From assembly GCF_020526085.1 (NCBI RefSeq), contig NZ_CP084874.1, positions 4,588,001 through 4,652,000 on the forward strand: a DNA stretch of 64,000 nucleotides, given 5' to 3'. The first letter of the stretch is position 1; the number at the start of each line of letters is the position of its first letter. The DNA comes from Klebsiella africana. GTDB taxonomy: Bacteria; Pseudomonadota; Gammaproteobacteria; Enterobacterales; Enterobacteriaceae. Below, piece after piece: positions 34,393 to 44,132 of this stretch. The position numbers and the translations under genes are program-made. Under the pieces are notes generated by a model. The model saw only the letters and a list, made by a program, of their open reading frames with translations, was not told the DNA's origin and searched no databases.

Positions 34393-35858
34393 ATACGTTT
34401 CGTCAGGACTCTCTCGCCGGCATCGTCGTCTTCCTTGTCGCCCTGCCGCTGTGCCTCGGCATCGCCCAGGCCAGCGGCTTACCGCCCTTCGTCGGCCTGC
34501 TGACCGGCATTATCGGCGGCCTGGTCGTCACCGCCCTCAGCCCCTCCCGCTTCGCCGTCAGCGGCCCCGCCGCCGGACTGGTCACCATCGTCGTCGCCGC
34601 CATTGAATCCCTGGGTTCCTTCTCCGTCTTCCTGATGGCGCTGGTGCTGGCCGGCGTGCTGCAGCTGCTGTTCGGCATCCTGCGGGCCGGGCGCTTTATC
34701 TCGCTGGTTCCCGCCAGCGTCATCAAAGGCATGCTGGCGGCGATCGGCATCTTGCTGATTATGCAGCAGATCCCCGTCGCGCTTGGCACAGCGGAAGAGA
34801 CCGGGCTTGCCGAAGTGGTGCAAGGCAATGCCGCTTTCTCTGTCACTGCGATTGCCGTCGCCGCGGGCGGCCTGCTGGTACTCTGGCTGTGGGGTTCGCC
34901 GCTTATCCGCCGGGTGAAGAGCCTGCGCTGGATCCCCGGGCCGCTGATCGCCGTTCTGCTCGGCTGCGTAACCACCCTGCTGCTGACCCATTTTGCGCCG
35001 CAGCAGCTGGCCGCTCTGCCGCGTATTACCCTGCCGGCGTTCGGCAGCCTCGGCGATCTACTGGGCGAGCTGGAATCTCCGGCGTGGAGCGCATGGCGCA
35101 ATCCGTCGGTATGGGTGGTGGCGCTGACCCTGGCGCTGGTCGCCAGCCTCGAAACCTTGCTCAGCCAGGAGGCGCTGAAAAAGCTGCGCCCGCAAAATCC
35201 GCCGCCTTCGCCGAACCGCGAAATGGTCGCCCAGGGCGTGGGCAATCTGCTCTCCGGCGTGCTGGGGGCAATGCCGATCACCGCTGTCATCGTCCGCAGC
35301 TCGGTGAACGTCAGCAACGGCGCGCAAAGCAAACTGTCGATCTTTATCCACGGCGTCCTGCTGCTGATCTGCGGTCTGTGGTTCAGCGGCCTGCTAACCT
35401 TAATCCCGCTCGCCAGCCTCGCCGCCGTGCTGCTGTATACCGGCTATAAGCTGGCGACGCCGCGGCTGTTCATCGAGCAGTTCCGCCAGGGGGCGGCGCA
35501 GTACGTCCCGTTCCTCGCCACCATCGGCGGGATTATCGCCTTCGGCATGCTGGCGGGGATTGGGATTGGTCTTGCCACCCAGATGGCGTTCAGCCTCTGG
35601 CGCAGCCATCGCCACTCGCTGCAGCTGGCGCGCTACGATGACCACTACGTGCTGCGCATCCAGCAGAATCTGACCTTTATGCACAATCCGCATCTGCTGG
35701 CCCTGCTGGCGAAGATTCCGGAAAAGAGCGTGGTGATCGTCGAGCACGACAGCGTTGGCTATCTCGACCCGGACGTGCGGGCGGTGCTGGATGATTTTGC
35801 CGAGAGCGCCCCGCAGCGCGGCATCCGCCTTAATCAGTGGCCGCTGGCCAGCCGCTGA
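34389..35858 (+). CDS. SulP-family inorganic anion transporter
   Basis: 489-residue SLC26/SulP permease. ~11-12 TM helices; SulP signatures DSLAGIVVFLVALPLCLGIA, SRFAVSGPAAGLVTIVVAAI, VASLETLLSQEALKK, NREMVAQGVGNLLSGVLGAMP and ITAVIVRSSVNVSNGAQSKL. After residue ~420 comes a short STAS-like tail (LTFMHNPHLLALLAKIPEKS, VVIVEHDSVGYLDPDV). Association with a carbonic-anhydrase-like ORF suggests bicarbonate, but sulfate or other anions are possible. ATG 34389 overlaps the preceding stop. Confidence 0.87.
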   Translation: MNTFRQDSLAGIVVFLVALPLCLGIAQASGLPPFVGLLTGIIGGLVVTALSPSRFAVSGPAAGLVTIVVAAIESLGSFSVFLMALVLAGVLQLLFGILRAGRFISLVPASVIKGMLAAIGILLIMQQIPVALGTAEETGLAEVVQGNAAFSVTAIAVAAGGLLVLWLWGSPLIRRVKSLRWIPGPLIAVLLGCVTTLLLTHFAPQQLAALPRITLPAFGSLGDLLGELESPAWSAWRNPSVWVVALTLALVASLETLLSQEALKKLRPQNPPPSPNREMVAQGVGNLLSGVLGAMPITAVIVRSSVNVSNGAQSKLSIFIHGVLLLICGLWFSGLLTLIPLASLAAVLLYTGYKLATPRLFIEQFRQGAAQYVPFLATIGGIIAFGMLAGIGIGLATQMAFSLWRSHRHSLQLARYDDHYVLRIQQNLTFMHNPHLLALLAKIPEKSVVIVEHDSVGYLDPDVRAVLDDFAESAPQRGIRLNQWPLASR

Positions 35859-35969
35859 CTTTAACGGGCGGCTGGTCCGCCCGCTTCGCGACCCCTCCGA
35901 TTGCCAAGCGCCGTGGAATGCCATGCTCTACACTTTCTGGGTTATCAAGCCAACCCCAAGGAAATAAAC

Positions 35970-36989
35970 ATGAGCATCATTAAAAGCTACGCCGCCAAAG
36001 AAGCGGGCGCCGATCTGTCGCTGTGGGAATACGATGCCGGCGAGCTGCAGCCGGAAGATGTCGAAGTTGAAGTGGAATACTGCGGGATCTGCCATTCGGA
36101 CCTGTCGATGATCGACAACGAATGGGGGATGTCGAGCTACCCGCTGGTGGCCGGCCACGAGGTGATTGGTCGGGTGGCGGCGCTGGGCAGCGCGGCGCAG
36201 GATAAAGGGCTGAAGATTGGCCAGAAGGTCGGCATCGGCTGGACGGCGCGCAGCTGCGGCCATTGCGACGCCTGCATCAGCGGCAACCAGATCAACTGTC
36301 TGGAAGGCTCGGTGCCGACCATTCTCAACCGCGGCGGCTTCGCCAATAAGCTGCGCGCCGACTGGCAGTGGGTGATCCCCCTGCCGGAGAGCATCGATCT
36401 GGCGTCCGCCGGCCCGATGCTGTGCGGCGGCATCACCGTCTTTAAACCGCTGCTGAGCCACCACGTCACTGCCACCAGCCGCGTCGGGGTGATCGGCATC
36501 GGCGGCCTCGGCCATATCGCCATTAAGCTGCTGCGGGCGATGGGCGCGGAAGTGACCGCCTTCAGCTCCAACCCGGCGAAAGAGCAGGAAGTGCTGGCGA
36601 TGGGCGCCGATCGCGTGGTGAACAGCCGCGATCCTGAAGCCTTAAAAGCGCTGGCCGGTCAGTTCGACCTAATCATCAACACCGTGGCGGTGGACCTCGA
36701 CTGGCAGCCGTACTTCGAAGCCCTGGCTTACGGCGGCAACTTCCATACCGTCGGCGCGGTGATGAAGCCGTTCCCGGTGCCGGCCTTTACTCTGATCGGC
36801 GGCGACCGCAGCATCTCCGGCTCGGCGACCGGTAACCCGTCCGAACTGCGCACGCTAATGAAGTTCGCCGGGCGCAGCAAAGTGGCGCCAACCACCGAGC
36901 TGTTCCCGATGTCGCAGATTAACGAAGCGCTGAAGCACGTTCGCGAAGGCAAAGCCCGCTACCGCGCGGTACTGAAAGCCGACTTCTGA
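35970..36989 (+). CDS. ahr: Ahr (YjgB), NADPH-dependent zinc aldehyde reductase
   Basis: 339 residues, same length as E. coli Ahr. Medium-chain dehydrogenase of the cinnamyl-alcohol type, reducing aldehydes with NADPH. Catalytic zinc CGICHSD and GHE; structural zinc [15 protein letters not shown]; coenzyme motif [23 protein letters not shown] fits NADPH preference. AAGGAAAT precedes ATG 35970. The position beside leuX is conserved with E. coli. Confidence 0.94.
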   Translation: MSIIKSYAAKEAGADLSLWEYDAGELQPEDVEVEVEYCGICHSDLSMIDNEWGMSSYPLVAGHEVIGRVAALGSAAQDKGLKIGQKVGIGWTARSCGHCDACISGNQINCLEGSVPTILNRGGFANKLRADWQWVIPLPESIDLASAGPMLCGGITVFKPLLSHHVTATSRVGVIGIGGLGHIAIKLLRAMGAEVTAFSSNPAKEQEVLAMGADRVVNSRDPEALKALAGQFDLIINTVAVDLDWQPYFEALAYGGNFHTVGAVMKPFPVPAFTLIGGDRSISGSATGNPSELRTLMKFAGRSKVAPTTELFPMSQINEALKHVREGKARYRAVLKADF

Positions 36990-37131
36990 TGGTTCTCTCC
37001 CGCCGGGCGGCCCGCTCGCCCGGCGTTTTCCCCGTCGCTTCATCAAACCGTCATCTCCCCGCCATGCCTCTGTAGTCATTGCTTCCCACAATCCGGGCTT
37101 CGATAAATGGCTGAACGAGATGCGCGTCACC

Positions 37132-38004
37132 ATGAGAAAGACCTGGCTTCCCTGGCTGATCCTGTCGCCTTCCCTGCTGTTTTTACTGCTGTTTACCTGG
37201 TTCCCGCTGGGGCGTTCGGTGTATGACAGCCTGTTTGATACCCGCATGGCCAGCGACGGCGCGCAGTACGTCGGGCTGGATAACTTTGCCCGCCTGTTTG
37301 CCGACGGCGTTTTCTGGCAGTCGCTGGTCAATAATCTGCTCTATATCCTGCTGACGGTGGTGCCCGGGGTGACCCTCGCCCTGCTGCTGGCGGTCGCCCT
37401 GAGCGAGAACCATCGCGTCAACCGCTGGCTGCGCACCGCCTTTTTCTTCCCGATGATTATCCCGATGGTCAGCGCCGCCGCGCTGTGGCTGTTTATCTTT
37501 ATGCCCGGCCTCGGCCTGCTCGACCACTATCTGGCGAAGCTGTTCGGGCCGATGAATAATAACTGGCTGGGGCGCAGCAACAGCGCGCTGCTGGCCCTGG
37601 CGCTGATCGGCGTGTGGAAGTTCGCCGGCTATTACATGCTGTTTTTCCTCGCCGGGCTGCAGAGCATTCCGGCCTCGACGCGGGAAGCGGCGCTGATGGA
37701 AGGGGCTACCCGCACGCAGGTCTTTTTTAAGGTCACGCTACCGCTGCTGCGCCCGACGCTGAGCTTTGTGATCACCACCGCGCTGATCTACTCCATCACC
37801 CAGATCGACCACGTGGCGGTGATGACCCGCGGCGGGCCGGACAACGCCACCACCGTGCTGCTCTATTACATTCAGAATCTCGCCTGGGATACCCACGACC
37901 TTGGTAAAGCCTCCGCCGCCACCTTCCTGACCCTGGCCGGGCTGTTCGCCTTCTCGCTGATTAACCTGAAACTGCTGGAGAAAGGAGCCCACTATGAGCG
38001 CTGA
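37132..38004 (+). CDS. UgpA-like ABC transporter permease
   Basis: ~290-residue binding-protein-dependent permease, six TM helices, with the EAA loop TREAALMEGATRTQVFFKV. MalF/UgpA type: TQIDHVAVMTRGGPDNATTV is the characteristic segment. First gene of a five-gene operon with UgpE-like permease, gpdQ, ATPase and binding protein. Start: ATG 37132 or in-frame ATG 37120; no strong Shine-Dalgarno separates them. The substrate is inferred from gpdQ as glycerophosphodiesters or glycerol phosphate. Confidence 0.86.
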   Translation: MRKTWLPWLILSPSLLFLLLFTWFPLGRSVYDSLFDTRMASDGAQYVGLDNFARLFADGVFWQSLVNNLLYILLTVVPGVTLALLLAVALSENHRVNRWLRTAFFFPMIIPMVSAAALWLFIFMPGLGLLDHYLAKLFGPMNNNWLGRSNSALLALALIGVWKFAGYYMLFFLAGLQSIPASTREAALMEGATRTQVFFKVTLPLLRPTLSFVITTALIYSITQIDHVAVMTRGGPDNATTVLLYYIQNLAWDTHDLGKASAATFLTLAGLFAFSLINLKLLEKGAHYER

Positions 38005-38881
38005 CATCTCGCCGCTGCTGGTCCGCACGCCTACCGCTACGCGTCCGCTGTGGCTACGCCTGCGCCGCTCGTCGCCCTTTACGCTCACAGTATTAATGTG
38101 CTGCCTGGCGCTGCTGTGGATCAGCCCGTTTATCTGGATGCTGGCCACCTCGTTCAGCGCCACCACCTTCGGGGAAGATATGGCCTCGCTGCTGCCCCGC
38201 CTGCCGCTGACCCTCGATAACTTCCGCGACGCCTGGAACAGCGCCGACTGGCTGAGCCTGTACGCCAACACCCTTATCTTCACCTTCGGCACCTTCTGCG
38301 TGCAGCTGTTGACCATCACCACCGCCGGGTACGTCTTCGCCTGCCACGAGTTTCGCGGCAAGCAGACGCTGTTTCTCCTGTTCCTGGTGCAGCTGATGAT
38401 CATGCCGGTAGTGATGATGGTACCGAACATGCTGACCCTGAAAACCTTCGGCCTACTCAACACCCTCACCGGGGTGATGATGCCCTACTTCACCTCGGCG
38501 TTCGGCGTGTTCCTGATGCGTCAGGCGTTCCTCGCCATCCCGAAAGAGCTGGAGGAGGCGGCGCTGATGGAGGGCTGCCGCTGGTGGCAGGTGCTGTTCC
38601 GCGTACTGCTGCCGATGTCCTGGCCGTCGGTGCTGGCCTTCGCCACCGTCAGCATTACCTACCACTGGAACGAGTACCTGTGGCCGCTGATGATGCTCAA
38701 CGATCCCGATAAGCAGGTGCTGACCGTCGGGCTGGTCTCCTTCGCCATGGGCGCCGAATCCGGCGGCCAGTGGGGCACCATCGGCGCCGGGACGCTGATG
38801 GTCTGCCTGCCGCTGATGCTGGCGTTCATCCTTTTTCAGAAACAGTTCCTGCGGAGCTTCGGCTTCTCCGGGATCAAATAA
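37994..38881 (+). CDS. UgpE-like ABC transporter permease
   Basis: 295-residue MalG/UgpE-type permease with six TM helices and EAA motif KELEEAALMEGCRWWQVLFR; LCWISPFIWMLATS-type start and HWNEYLWPLMMLNDPDKQVL near the end. Overlaps the first permease by 11 bases with AAGGAG before its ATG, so it is translationally coupled. Partner of the preceding subunit in one membrane complex. Confidence 0.88.
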   Translation: MSADISPLLVRTPTATRPLWLRLRRSSPFTLTVLMCCLALLWISPFIWMLATSFSATTFGEDMASLLPRLPLTLDNFRDAWNSADWLSLYANTLIFTFGTFCVQLLTITTAGYVFACHEFRGKQTLFLLFLVQLMIMPVVMMVPNMLTLKTFGLLNTLTGVMMPYFTSAFGVFLMRQAFLAIPKELEEAALMEGCRWWQVLFRVLLPMSWPSVLAFATVSITYHWNEYLWPLMMLNDPDKQVLTVGLVSFAMGAESGGQWGTIGAGTLMVCLPLMLAFILFQKQFLRSFGFSGIK

Positions 38882-38891
38882 GGAGTGATTC

Positions 38892-39716
38892 ATGCTGTTA
38901 GCGCACATTTCCGATACCCATTTCCGCAGCCGCGGCGAGAAGCTGTACGACTTTATCGACGTCAATGCCGCCAACGCCGACGTGGTCTCCCAGCTTAACG
39001 CGCTGCGCGAGCGCCCGGACGCGGTGGTGGTGAGCGGGGATATCGTCAACTGCGGCCGCCCGGAGGAGTATCAGGTGGCCCGCCAGATCCTCGGCAGCCT
39101 GAACTATCCGCTGTATCTGCTCCCCGGCAACCACGACGACAAAGCCCATTTTCTCGAGCATCTTCATCCGCTGTGCCCGCTGCTGGGCAACGATCCGCAA
39201 AATATGCGCTATGCGGTGGATGACTTCGCCACACGCCTGCTGTTTATCGACTCCAGTCGCGCCGGCACCTCAAAGGGCTGGCTGACCGACGAGACCATCA
39301 GCTGGCTGGAAGCCCAGCTGTTCGAGGGCGGCGACAAACCGGCCACGGTGTTTATGCACCACCCGCCGCTGCCGCTGGGCAATGCGCAGATGGACCCGAT
39401 CGCCTGCGAAAACGGCCACCGTCTGCTGGCGCTGGTGGAGCGTTTCCCGTCGCTGACGCGCATCTTCTGCGGCCATAACCACAGCCTGACCATGACCCAG
39501 TATCGCCAGGCGCTGATCTCCACCATTCCCGGCACCGTCCATCAAGTGCCGTACTGCCACGAAGACACCCAGCCCTATTACGACCTCTCCCCGGCTTCGT
39601 GCCTGATGCACCGTCAGGTCGGCGAGCAGTGGGTGAGCTACCAGCACTCGCTGGCCCACTACGCCGGGCCGTGGCTGTACGACGAAAACATCAGTTGCCC
39701 AACGGAAGAGCGCTAA
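38892..39716 (+). CDS. gpdQ: GpdQ, glycerophosphodiesterase (binuclear metallophosphoesterase)
   Basis: 274 residues, very close to the crystallised Klebsiella (Enterobacter) aerogenes GpdQ as I remember it. Hydrolyses glycerophosphodiesters (and promiscuously many phosphodi- and triesters). Metal ligands visible: Asp8 and His10 (HISDTHF), Asp50 (VVSGDIV), Asn80 (PGNHDD), His156 (FMHHPPL), and GHNHS near 195. Cytoplasmic (no signal), in the middle of an ABC uptake operon, so imported diesters are cleaved inside. AAGGAG before ATG 38892. Confidence 0.95.
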   Translation: MLLAHISDTHFRSRGEKLYDFIDVNAANADVVSQLNALRERPDAVVVSGDIVNCGRPEEYQVARQILGSLNYPLYLLPGNHDDKAHFLEHLHPLCPLLGNDPQNMRYAVDDFATRLLFIDSSRAGTSKGWLTDETISWLEAQLFEGGDKPATVFMHHPPLPLGNAQMDPIACENGHRLLALVERFPSLTRIFCGHNHSLTMTQYRQALISTIPGTVHQVPYCHEDTQPYYDLSPASCLMHRQVGEQWVSYQHSLAHYAGPWLYDENISCPTEER

Positions 39717-39721
39717 CCGCC

Positions 39722-40795
39722 ATGCTCAGTCTGCAAAACATCAGTAAACGTTTCGACGGCAAACCGGCGCTCAGCGCCCTGTCGCTGGATATCCACGAAG
39801 GCGAATTCGTGGTGCTGGTCGGCCCGTCGGGCTGCGGGAAAAGCACCCTGCTGCGCCTGCTCGCCGGGCTGGAGCCGGTCAGCGAAGGCCAAATCTGGCT
39901 GCATGATGAGAACATCACCGCCGCCACGCCGCGCGAGCGCAACTTCGCGATGATTTTCCAGAACTATGCCCTGTTTCCGCATCTGTCGGTGCGCGACAAC
40001 ATCACCTTCGGCATGAAGGTGCGCAAGGAAGAGAAAAGCAGCTGGCAGCCGCGGGTGGACAAAGTGGCGCAGATGCTGCAGCTGGAGGCGCTGCTCGACC
40101 GCAAACCGGCGAAGCTCTCCGGCGGCCAGCGCCAGCGGGTGGCGATGGCCCGGGCGATCGTGCGTAATCCGCGGCTGTTCCTGATGGACGAGCCGCTCTC
40201 CAACCTCGACGCCCGCCTGCGCAGCGAAGTGCGCGACAGCATTATGGCCCTCCACCAGCAGTTGAAAACCAGCACCATCTATGTGACTCACGATCAGACC
40301 GAGGCGATGTCGATGGCCGACCGCATCGTGGTGATGAACGGCGGCCACGTACAGCAGGTCGGGCGCCCGGAGTACCTGTATGCCAACCCGGCCAACCTGT
40401 TCGTCGCCGGGTTTATCGGTTCGCCGGCGATGAACCTGCTGTCGCTGCCCTGCGCCAACGGTGAAGTACTGTTGGGAGAACAGCGCCATCCGCTGCCGCC
40501 GCGCCACCGGGATCAGACCCGCGTCTGGCTGGGCGTTCGCCCGGAACATATTACCGACCGCGTGGAGGAGGGCCATCTGCGCCTGCCGGCCACCGTTCTG
40601 CAACGAGAACTGATGGGAGCCGATTACCTGCTCCACGTTAGCACCCCGATCGGCACCCTGCGCTTTAGCCGCCGCCACCGCGGCACGGTGCCGGAGAAAG
40701 GCGAGTCGCTACCGATCGGCTTCTCGCCTGCCGATGTGCATCTTTTTCATGCTGAGACCCAGCATAATTTATTGATGGAGTGTAATCATGTTTAA
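39722..40795 (+). CDS. UgpC/MalK-like ABC ATPase
   Basis: 357-residue ATPase of the CUT1 group. Walker A GPSGCGKST, Q-loop FQNYALFPHLS, signature LSGGQRQRVAMARA, Walker B LFLMDEP, D-loop SNLDARLR, H-loop VTHDQTEA, then an OB-fold C-terminal regulatory domain (WLGVRPEHI). ATG 39722 is six bases past the gpdQ stop; a longer upstream frame overlaps gpdQ and is discarded. Energises the permease pair encoded upstream. Confidence 0.92.
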   Translation: MLSLQNISKRFDGKPALSALSLDIHEGEFVVLVGPSGCGKSTLLRLLAGLEPVSEGQIWLHDENITAATPRERNFAMIFQNYALFPHLSVRDNITFGMKVRKEEKSSWQPRVDKVAQMLQLEALLDRKPAKLSGGQRQRVAMARAIVRNPRLFLMDEPLSNLDARLRSEVRDSIMALHQQLKTSTIYVTHDQTEAMSMADRIVVMNGGHVQQVGRPEYLYANPANLFVAGFIGSPAMNLLSLPCANGEVLLGEQRHPLPPRHRDQTRVWLGVRPEHITDRVEEGHLRLPATVLQRELMGADYLLHVSTPIGTLRFSRRHRGTVPEKGESLPIGFSPADVHLFHAETQHNLLMECNHV

Positions 40796-42098
40796 ACCTT
40801 TTACGCTAGTCGCGGTTGGCCTCAGCCTTGCCCTGAGCGGCGCGGCGCTGGCAAAAGAGAAAATAGACTTCATGTTCCCGGCGCCGGTGGACGGCAAGCT
40901 GACCATGGAGATGACCCGCGTCATTAAGCAATTCAACGACTCGCAGCAGGATGTCGAAGTGCGCGGGATCTTCACCGGCAACTACGACACCACCAAGATC
41001 AAAGCCGAATCGGCGCAGAAGGCCGGCCAGCCGCCGGCGCTGGTGATCATGTCCGCCAACTTCACCACCGATCTGGCGCTGAAAGATGAGATCCTGCCGA
41101 TGGACGAGCTGTTTAAATATGGCGATCAAAAGGCCGGCGATTTTCTGCAAAAGGAATTCTGGCCCGCGATGCATAAGAACGCCCAGGTGATGGGCACCAC
41201 CTATGCGATCCCGTTCCATAACTCGACGCCGATCCTCTACTACAACAAGACGATGTTCGATCAAGCCGGGATCAAACAGCCGCCCCAGACCTGGGCCGAG
41301 CTGCTGGCTGATGCCAAAAAGCTGACCGACGAGAGCAAAGGCCAGTGGGGGATCATGCTACCGTCGACCAACGACGACTACGGCGGCTGGATCTTCTCGG
41401 CACTGGTGCGCGCCAACGGCGGGAAATACTTTAACGAAGACTATCCGGGCGAGGTCTATTACAACTCGCCGACCGCCATCGGCGCCCTGCGCTTCTGGCA
41501 GGATCTGATCTACAAGGACAAGGTGATGCCGTCCGGGGTGCTGAACTCGAAACAGATCAGCGCCGCGTTCTTCTCCGGCAAGCTCGGGATGGCGATGCTC
41601 AGCACCGGCGCGCTGGGCTTTATGCGCGAGAACAGCAAAGACTTTGAGCTTGGGGTGGCGATGCTGCCGGCCAAAGAGCTGCGTGCGGTGCCGATCGGCG
41701 GCGCCAGCCTGGTGAGCTTTAAAGGCATCAACGAGGCGCAGAAGAAAGCGGCGTATCAGTTCCTGACCTATCTGGTGAGCCCCGACGTGAACGGCGCGTG
41801 GAGCCGCTTCACCGGCTACTTCTCGCCGCGCAAGGCGTCATATGATACGCCGGAGATGAAGGCCTATCTGCAGCAGGATCCGCGGGCGGCGATCGCCCTT
41901 GAGCAGCTGAAGTACGCCCATCCGTGGTACTCCACCTGGGAGACCGTGGCGGTGCGTAAGTCGATGGAGAACCAGCTGGCGGCGGTGGTTAACGATGCCA
42001 AAGTGACGCCGGAAGCAGCGGTGCAGGCGGCGCAGAAGGAAGCCGACGCGCTGATGAAACCGTATGTGGATAAGACCGCGCTGGCGGAAGTGAAGTGA
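40788..42098 (+). CDS. UgpB-like periplasmic solute-binding protein
   Basis: 436 residues, Sec signal MFKPFTLVAVGLSLALSGAALA. Family 1 extracellular solute-binding protein: FMFPAPVDGKLTMEMTRVIK, QFNDSQQDVEVRGIFTGNYD, TYAIPFHNSTPILYYNK and AVPIGGASLVSFKG. The opening and sugar-phosphate-type pocket segments resemble UgpB. The ATG overlaps the ATPase stop by eight bases with GGAG upstream. It completes the operon and supplies ligand capture. Confidence 0.9.
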   Translation: MFKPFTLVAVGLSLALSGAALAKEKIDFMFPAPVDGKLTMEMTRVIKQFNDSQQDVEVRGIFTGNYDTTKIKAESAQKAGQPPALVIMSANFTTDLALKDEILPMDELFKYGDQKAGDFLQKEFWPAMHKNAQVMGTTYAIPFHNSTPILYYNKTMFDQAGIKQPPQTWAELLADAKKLTDESKGQWGIMLPSTNDDYGGWIFSALVRANGGKYFNEDYPGEVYYNSPTAIGALRFWQDLIYKDKVMPSGVLNSKQISAAFFSGKLGMAMLSTGALGFMRENSKDFELGVAMLPAKELRAVPIGGASLVSFKGINEAQKKAAYQFLTYLVSPDVNGAWSRFTGYFSPRKASYDTPEMKAYLQQDPRAAIALEQLKYAHPWYSTWETVAVRKSMENQLAAVVNDAKVTPEAAVQAAQKEADALMKPYVDKTALAEVK

Positions 42099-42102
42099 CG
42101 TG

Positions 42103-42232
42103 TTATCCGTCATCGTCACCCTCACCCTGGCCCTCTCCCTGAGGGAGAGGGGACGGTACGGCGCCGTGGTTGAGCCCTGAGTCCGGGAGAGGGAACTGTC
42201 CGGCGCTGTGGTTAAGCCCTGGGTCCGGTTGA
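42103..42232. repeat. Intergenic repeat with CCCTCTCCCTGAGGGAGAGGG hairpin core
   Basis: Between the convergent binding-protein and iolE genes. A hairpin (CCCTCTCCCT / AGGGAGAGGG) begins at about 42130, then two related units: GCGCCGTGGTTGAGCCCTGA (about 42161) and GCGCTGTGGTTAAGCCCTGG (about 42202). This is a common enterobacterial intergenic repeat type. No coding potential. Confidence 0.7.
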
Positions 42233-42245
42233 GAAAGAAAAAAAG

Positions 42246-42268
42246 CAGGCCATACCCGGTATGGCCTG
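42246..42268 (-). terminator. iolE operon terminator
   Basis: Perfect palindrome CAGGCCATA-CCCGG-TATGGCCTG; in the minus sense it is followed by CTTTTTTTCTTTC, a strong intrinsic terminator 16 bases after the iolE stop. Confidence 0.88.
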
Positions 42269-42283
42269 AAAATGTCACAACGA

Positions 42284-43183
42284 TTAGATCCCTGCCGTTT
42301 CGCGGATATATTTGCGCGCTTTGACGGCGTATTCGAAAGGATTGGCCAGAGCAGGATCCTGCTCGGCTTCCACTACCATCCAGCCTTTATAGCCAAAGTC
42401 GTCCAGCAGCTTGAACACCGGACGGAAATCGATCACCCCGTCGCCCGGGACGGTGAAGGTGCCTTTTTTCACGCCATCGAGGAACGACAGGCCGTCACGG
42501 CGCACCTGGTCGATCACCGGCGGGCGGACGTCCTTCAGGTGAACGTGGTTGATGCGCGGCAGATACTTTTTGAGGATCGCCAGCATCGGCGCTTCGCCGC
42601 CTTCGGAATACCAGGCGTGGCCGGTGTCGAACAGCAGGAAGACGCGCTCGTCCACCAGCGACATAAATTTGTCGATTTCCGCGGTGGTCTGAATGCCGGT
42701 GCCCATGTGGTGATGCAGACAGACCTGCATCCCCTTCTCCGCCGCCAGGCGGCCGAGGGTGTTGTAGCCTTCTGCCACCCGCTGCCACTCTTCTTCGCTG
42801 AAGCACGGCTTCGCATCGCCGAGGATCGGTTTATCCAGCCCCTGGATGCTGCCGCTCTGCTCGGAGCAGCCAATCACTTTCGCCCCCATCGCATGAAGGA
42901 AGTTCATGTGATTGACGAATTCATCAATGGTTTTTTCCCGTTGGCCGTTGGCGAAAAAGGTGCTGAACCAGGCGTTGCAGATCTGAATGCCGCGAATATC
43001 CAGCATCGGCTTGAGAACCGCCGGGTCGCGCGGATATTTGCTGCCGACTTCGCTGCCGGTAAAGCCGGCCAGCGCCATTTCGCTGACGATCTGCTGGAAA
43101 GTGTTTTCGCTGCCGAGCTCCGGCATATCATCGTTAGTCCAGCCGATCGGGGCGATAGCCAGTTTGACGTTATCTTTGTTCAT
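42284..43183 (-). CDS. iolE: IolE, myo-inosose-2 dehydratase
   Basis: 299 residues. Dehydrates 2-keto-myo-inositol to 3D-(3,5/4)-trihydroxycyclohexane-1,2-dione, step two of inositol breakdown. IolE motifs [64 protein letters not shown] and VPGDGVIDF; the His/Asp/Glu metal set of the xylose-isomerase-like TIM barrel is intact. Last gene of iolD-iolG-iolH-iolE. Confidence 0.95.
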   Translation of the reverse strand: MNKDNVKLAIAPIGWTNDDMPELGSENTFQQIVSEMALAGFTGSEVGSKYPRDPAVLKPMLDIRGIQICNAWFSTFFANGQREKTIDEFVNHMNFLHAMGAKVIGCSEQSGSIQGLDKPILGDAKPCFSEEEWQRVAEGYNTLGRLAAEKGMQVCLHHHMGTGIQTTAEIDKFMSLVDERVFLLFDTGHAWYSEGGEAPMLAILKKYLPRINHVHLKDVRPPVIDQVRRDGLSFLDGVKKGTFTVPGDGVIDFRPVFKLLDDFGYKGWMVVEAEQDPALANPFEYAVKARKYIRETAGI

Positions 43184-43206
43184 AGTAGGGCTCCTGCCGC
43201 TGCGCC

Positions 43207-44091
43207 TTAGCGGCGCAGCAATTCACGTTCAATGAGTTCACGGGTTTCCACTGCCTGGTATTTCATTTTTTCCGGGTAGCCAAACAGCGAGGTGGCGACA
43301 ATCGGCTCCCCGCCGACCTTGAAGGTCTGCTCGGCGAATTTCATTTCGCGCAGGGTGCGGAACAGCGCGTCGAAATCCACATCCCCTTCTCCGACGCCTA
43401 CGTGCTGGTGCACCACGGCATCCACGCCCGGCGGGTTAACGATATAGCGGCAATGTTTCGTATGATTGCGGGTGTCCGCAATCAGGACATGGGAGAGATC
43501 GCTCCCGGCATAGCGCAGCATGCTCGCCACGTCGCCGACGCCTTTGTCGTAGAAAAAGGTGTGCGGCACGCTGTAGACGTACTTCACGTTATCGCTGCGG
43601 AACGACTTCACGATATCGACGGTTTCATTGTTCTCTTCGCAGAAATCCCAGGGATGCGCCTGGATCTCCACGCGGATGCCTTCCCGCTCAAAAATCGGCA
43701 ACAGCTCTTCCATTGAGCGATAGAACATTTCATCGCAGATCTCAGGCTGATTCGGATCGCCGGAGAACTCGGTGTTGATCACCTGAACGTCCATCTCCAC
43801 CGCAATTTCCACCAGCCGTTTCCAGTTTTTCACCGCCGCCTGACGGCGCAGTTCGTCCGGGCCGGACCAGCGGTAGACGCAGATAAACGACGACAGCTCA
43901 AGGCCGGTATCGCGCAGCGCCTGCTTGTACTCCGCCATGATCTCCCGGCTGGCGCGCGGGTGCTTGTAGAACGGGTTAATCTGCGGGTGCGGCGACTGTT
44001 CAATGTACTTGTAGCCCCACTCCGCTACCTGATGGACCATGCGGGTGATCCCGAGGTCCTTAATCACATCCACATCAAAGGCAATTTTCAT
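43207..44091 (-). CDS. iolH: IolH-like sugar isomerase/epimerase (TIM barrel)
   Basis: 294 residues, xylose-isomerase-like TIM barrel highly similar to Bacillus IolH ([97 protein letters not shown]). The exact reaction is not established for the family. It lies between iolE (23-base gap) and iolG (41-base gap) in one operon. Confidence 0.85.
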   Translation of the reverse strand: MKIAFDVDVIKDLGITRMVHQVAEWGYKYIEQSPHPQINPFYKHPRASREIMAEYKQALRDTGLELSSFICVYRWSGPDELRRQAAVKNWKRLVEIAVEMDVQVINTEFSGDPNQPEICDEMFYRSMEELLPIFEREGIRVEIQAHPWDFCEENNETVDIVKSFRSDNVKYVYSVPHTFFYDKGVGDVASMLRYAGSDLSHVLIADTRNHTKHCRYIVNPPGVDAVVHQHVGVGEGDVDFDALFRTLREMKFAEQTFKVGGEPIVATSLFGYPEKMKYQAVETRELIERELLRR

Positions 44092-44132
44092 CGTCGTTAC
44101 CTGTGCAAAGAAGTTCCGTCAGCAAAACGTGC

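Noticed and set aside
37120..37132. Upstream ATG for the first permease
   Set aside because: Possible, but its only purine-rich stretch is too close to the codon; the downstream Met gives the common MRKTWLPW-type start. Left as an alternative.
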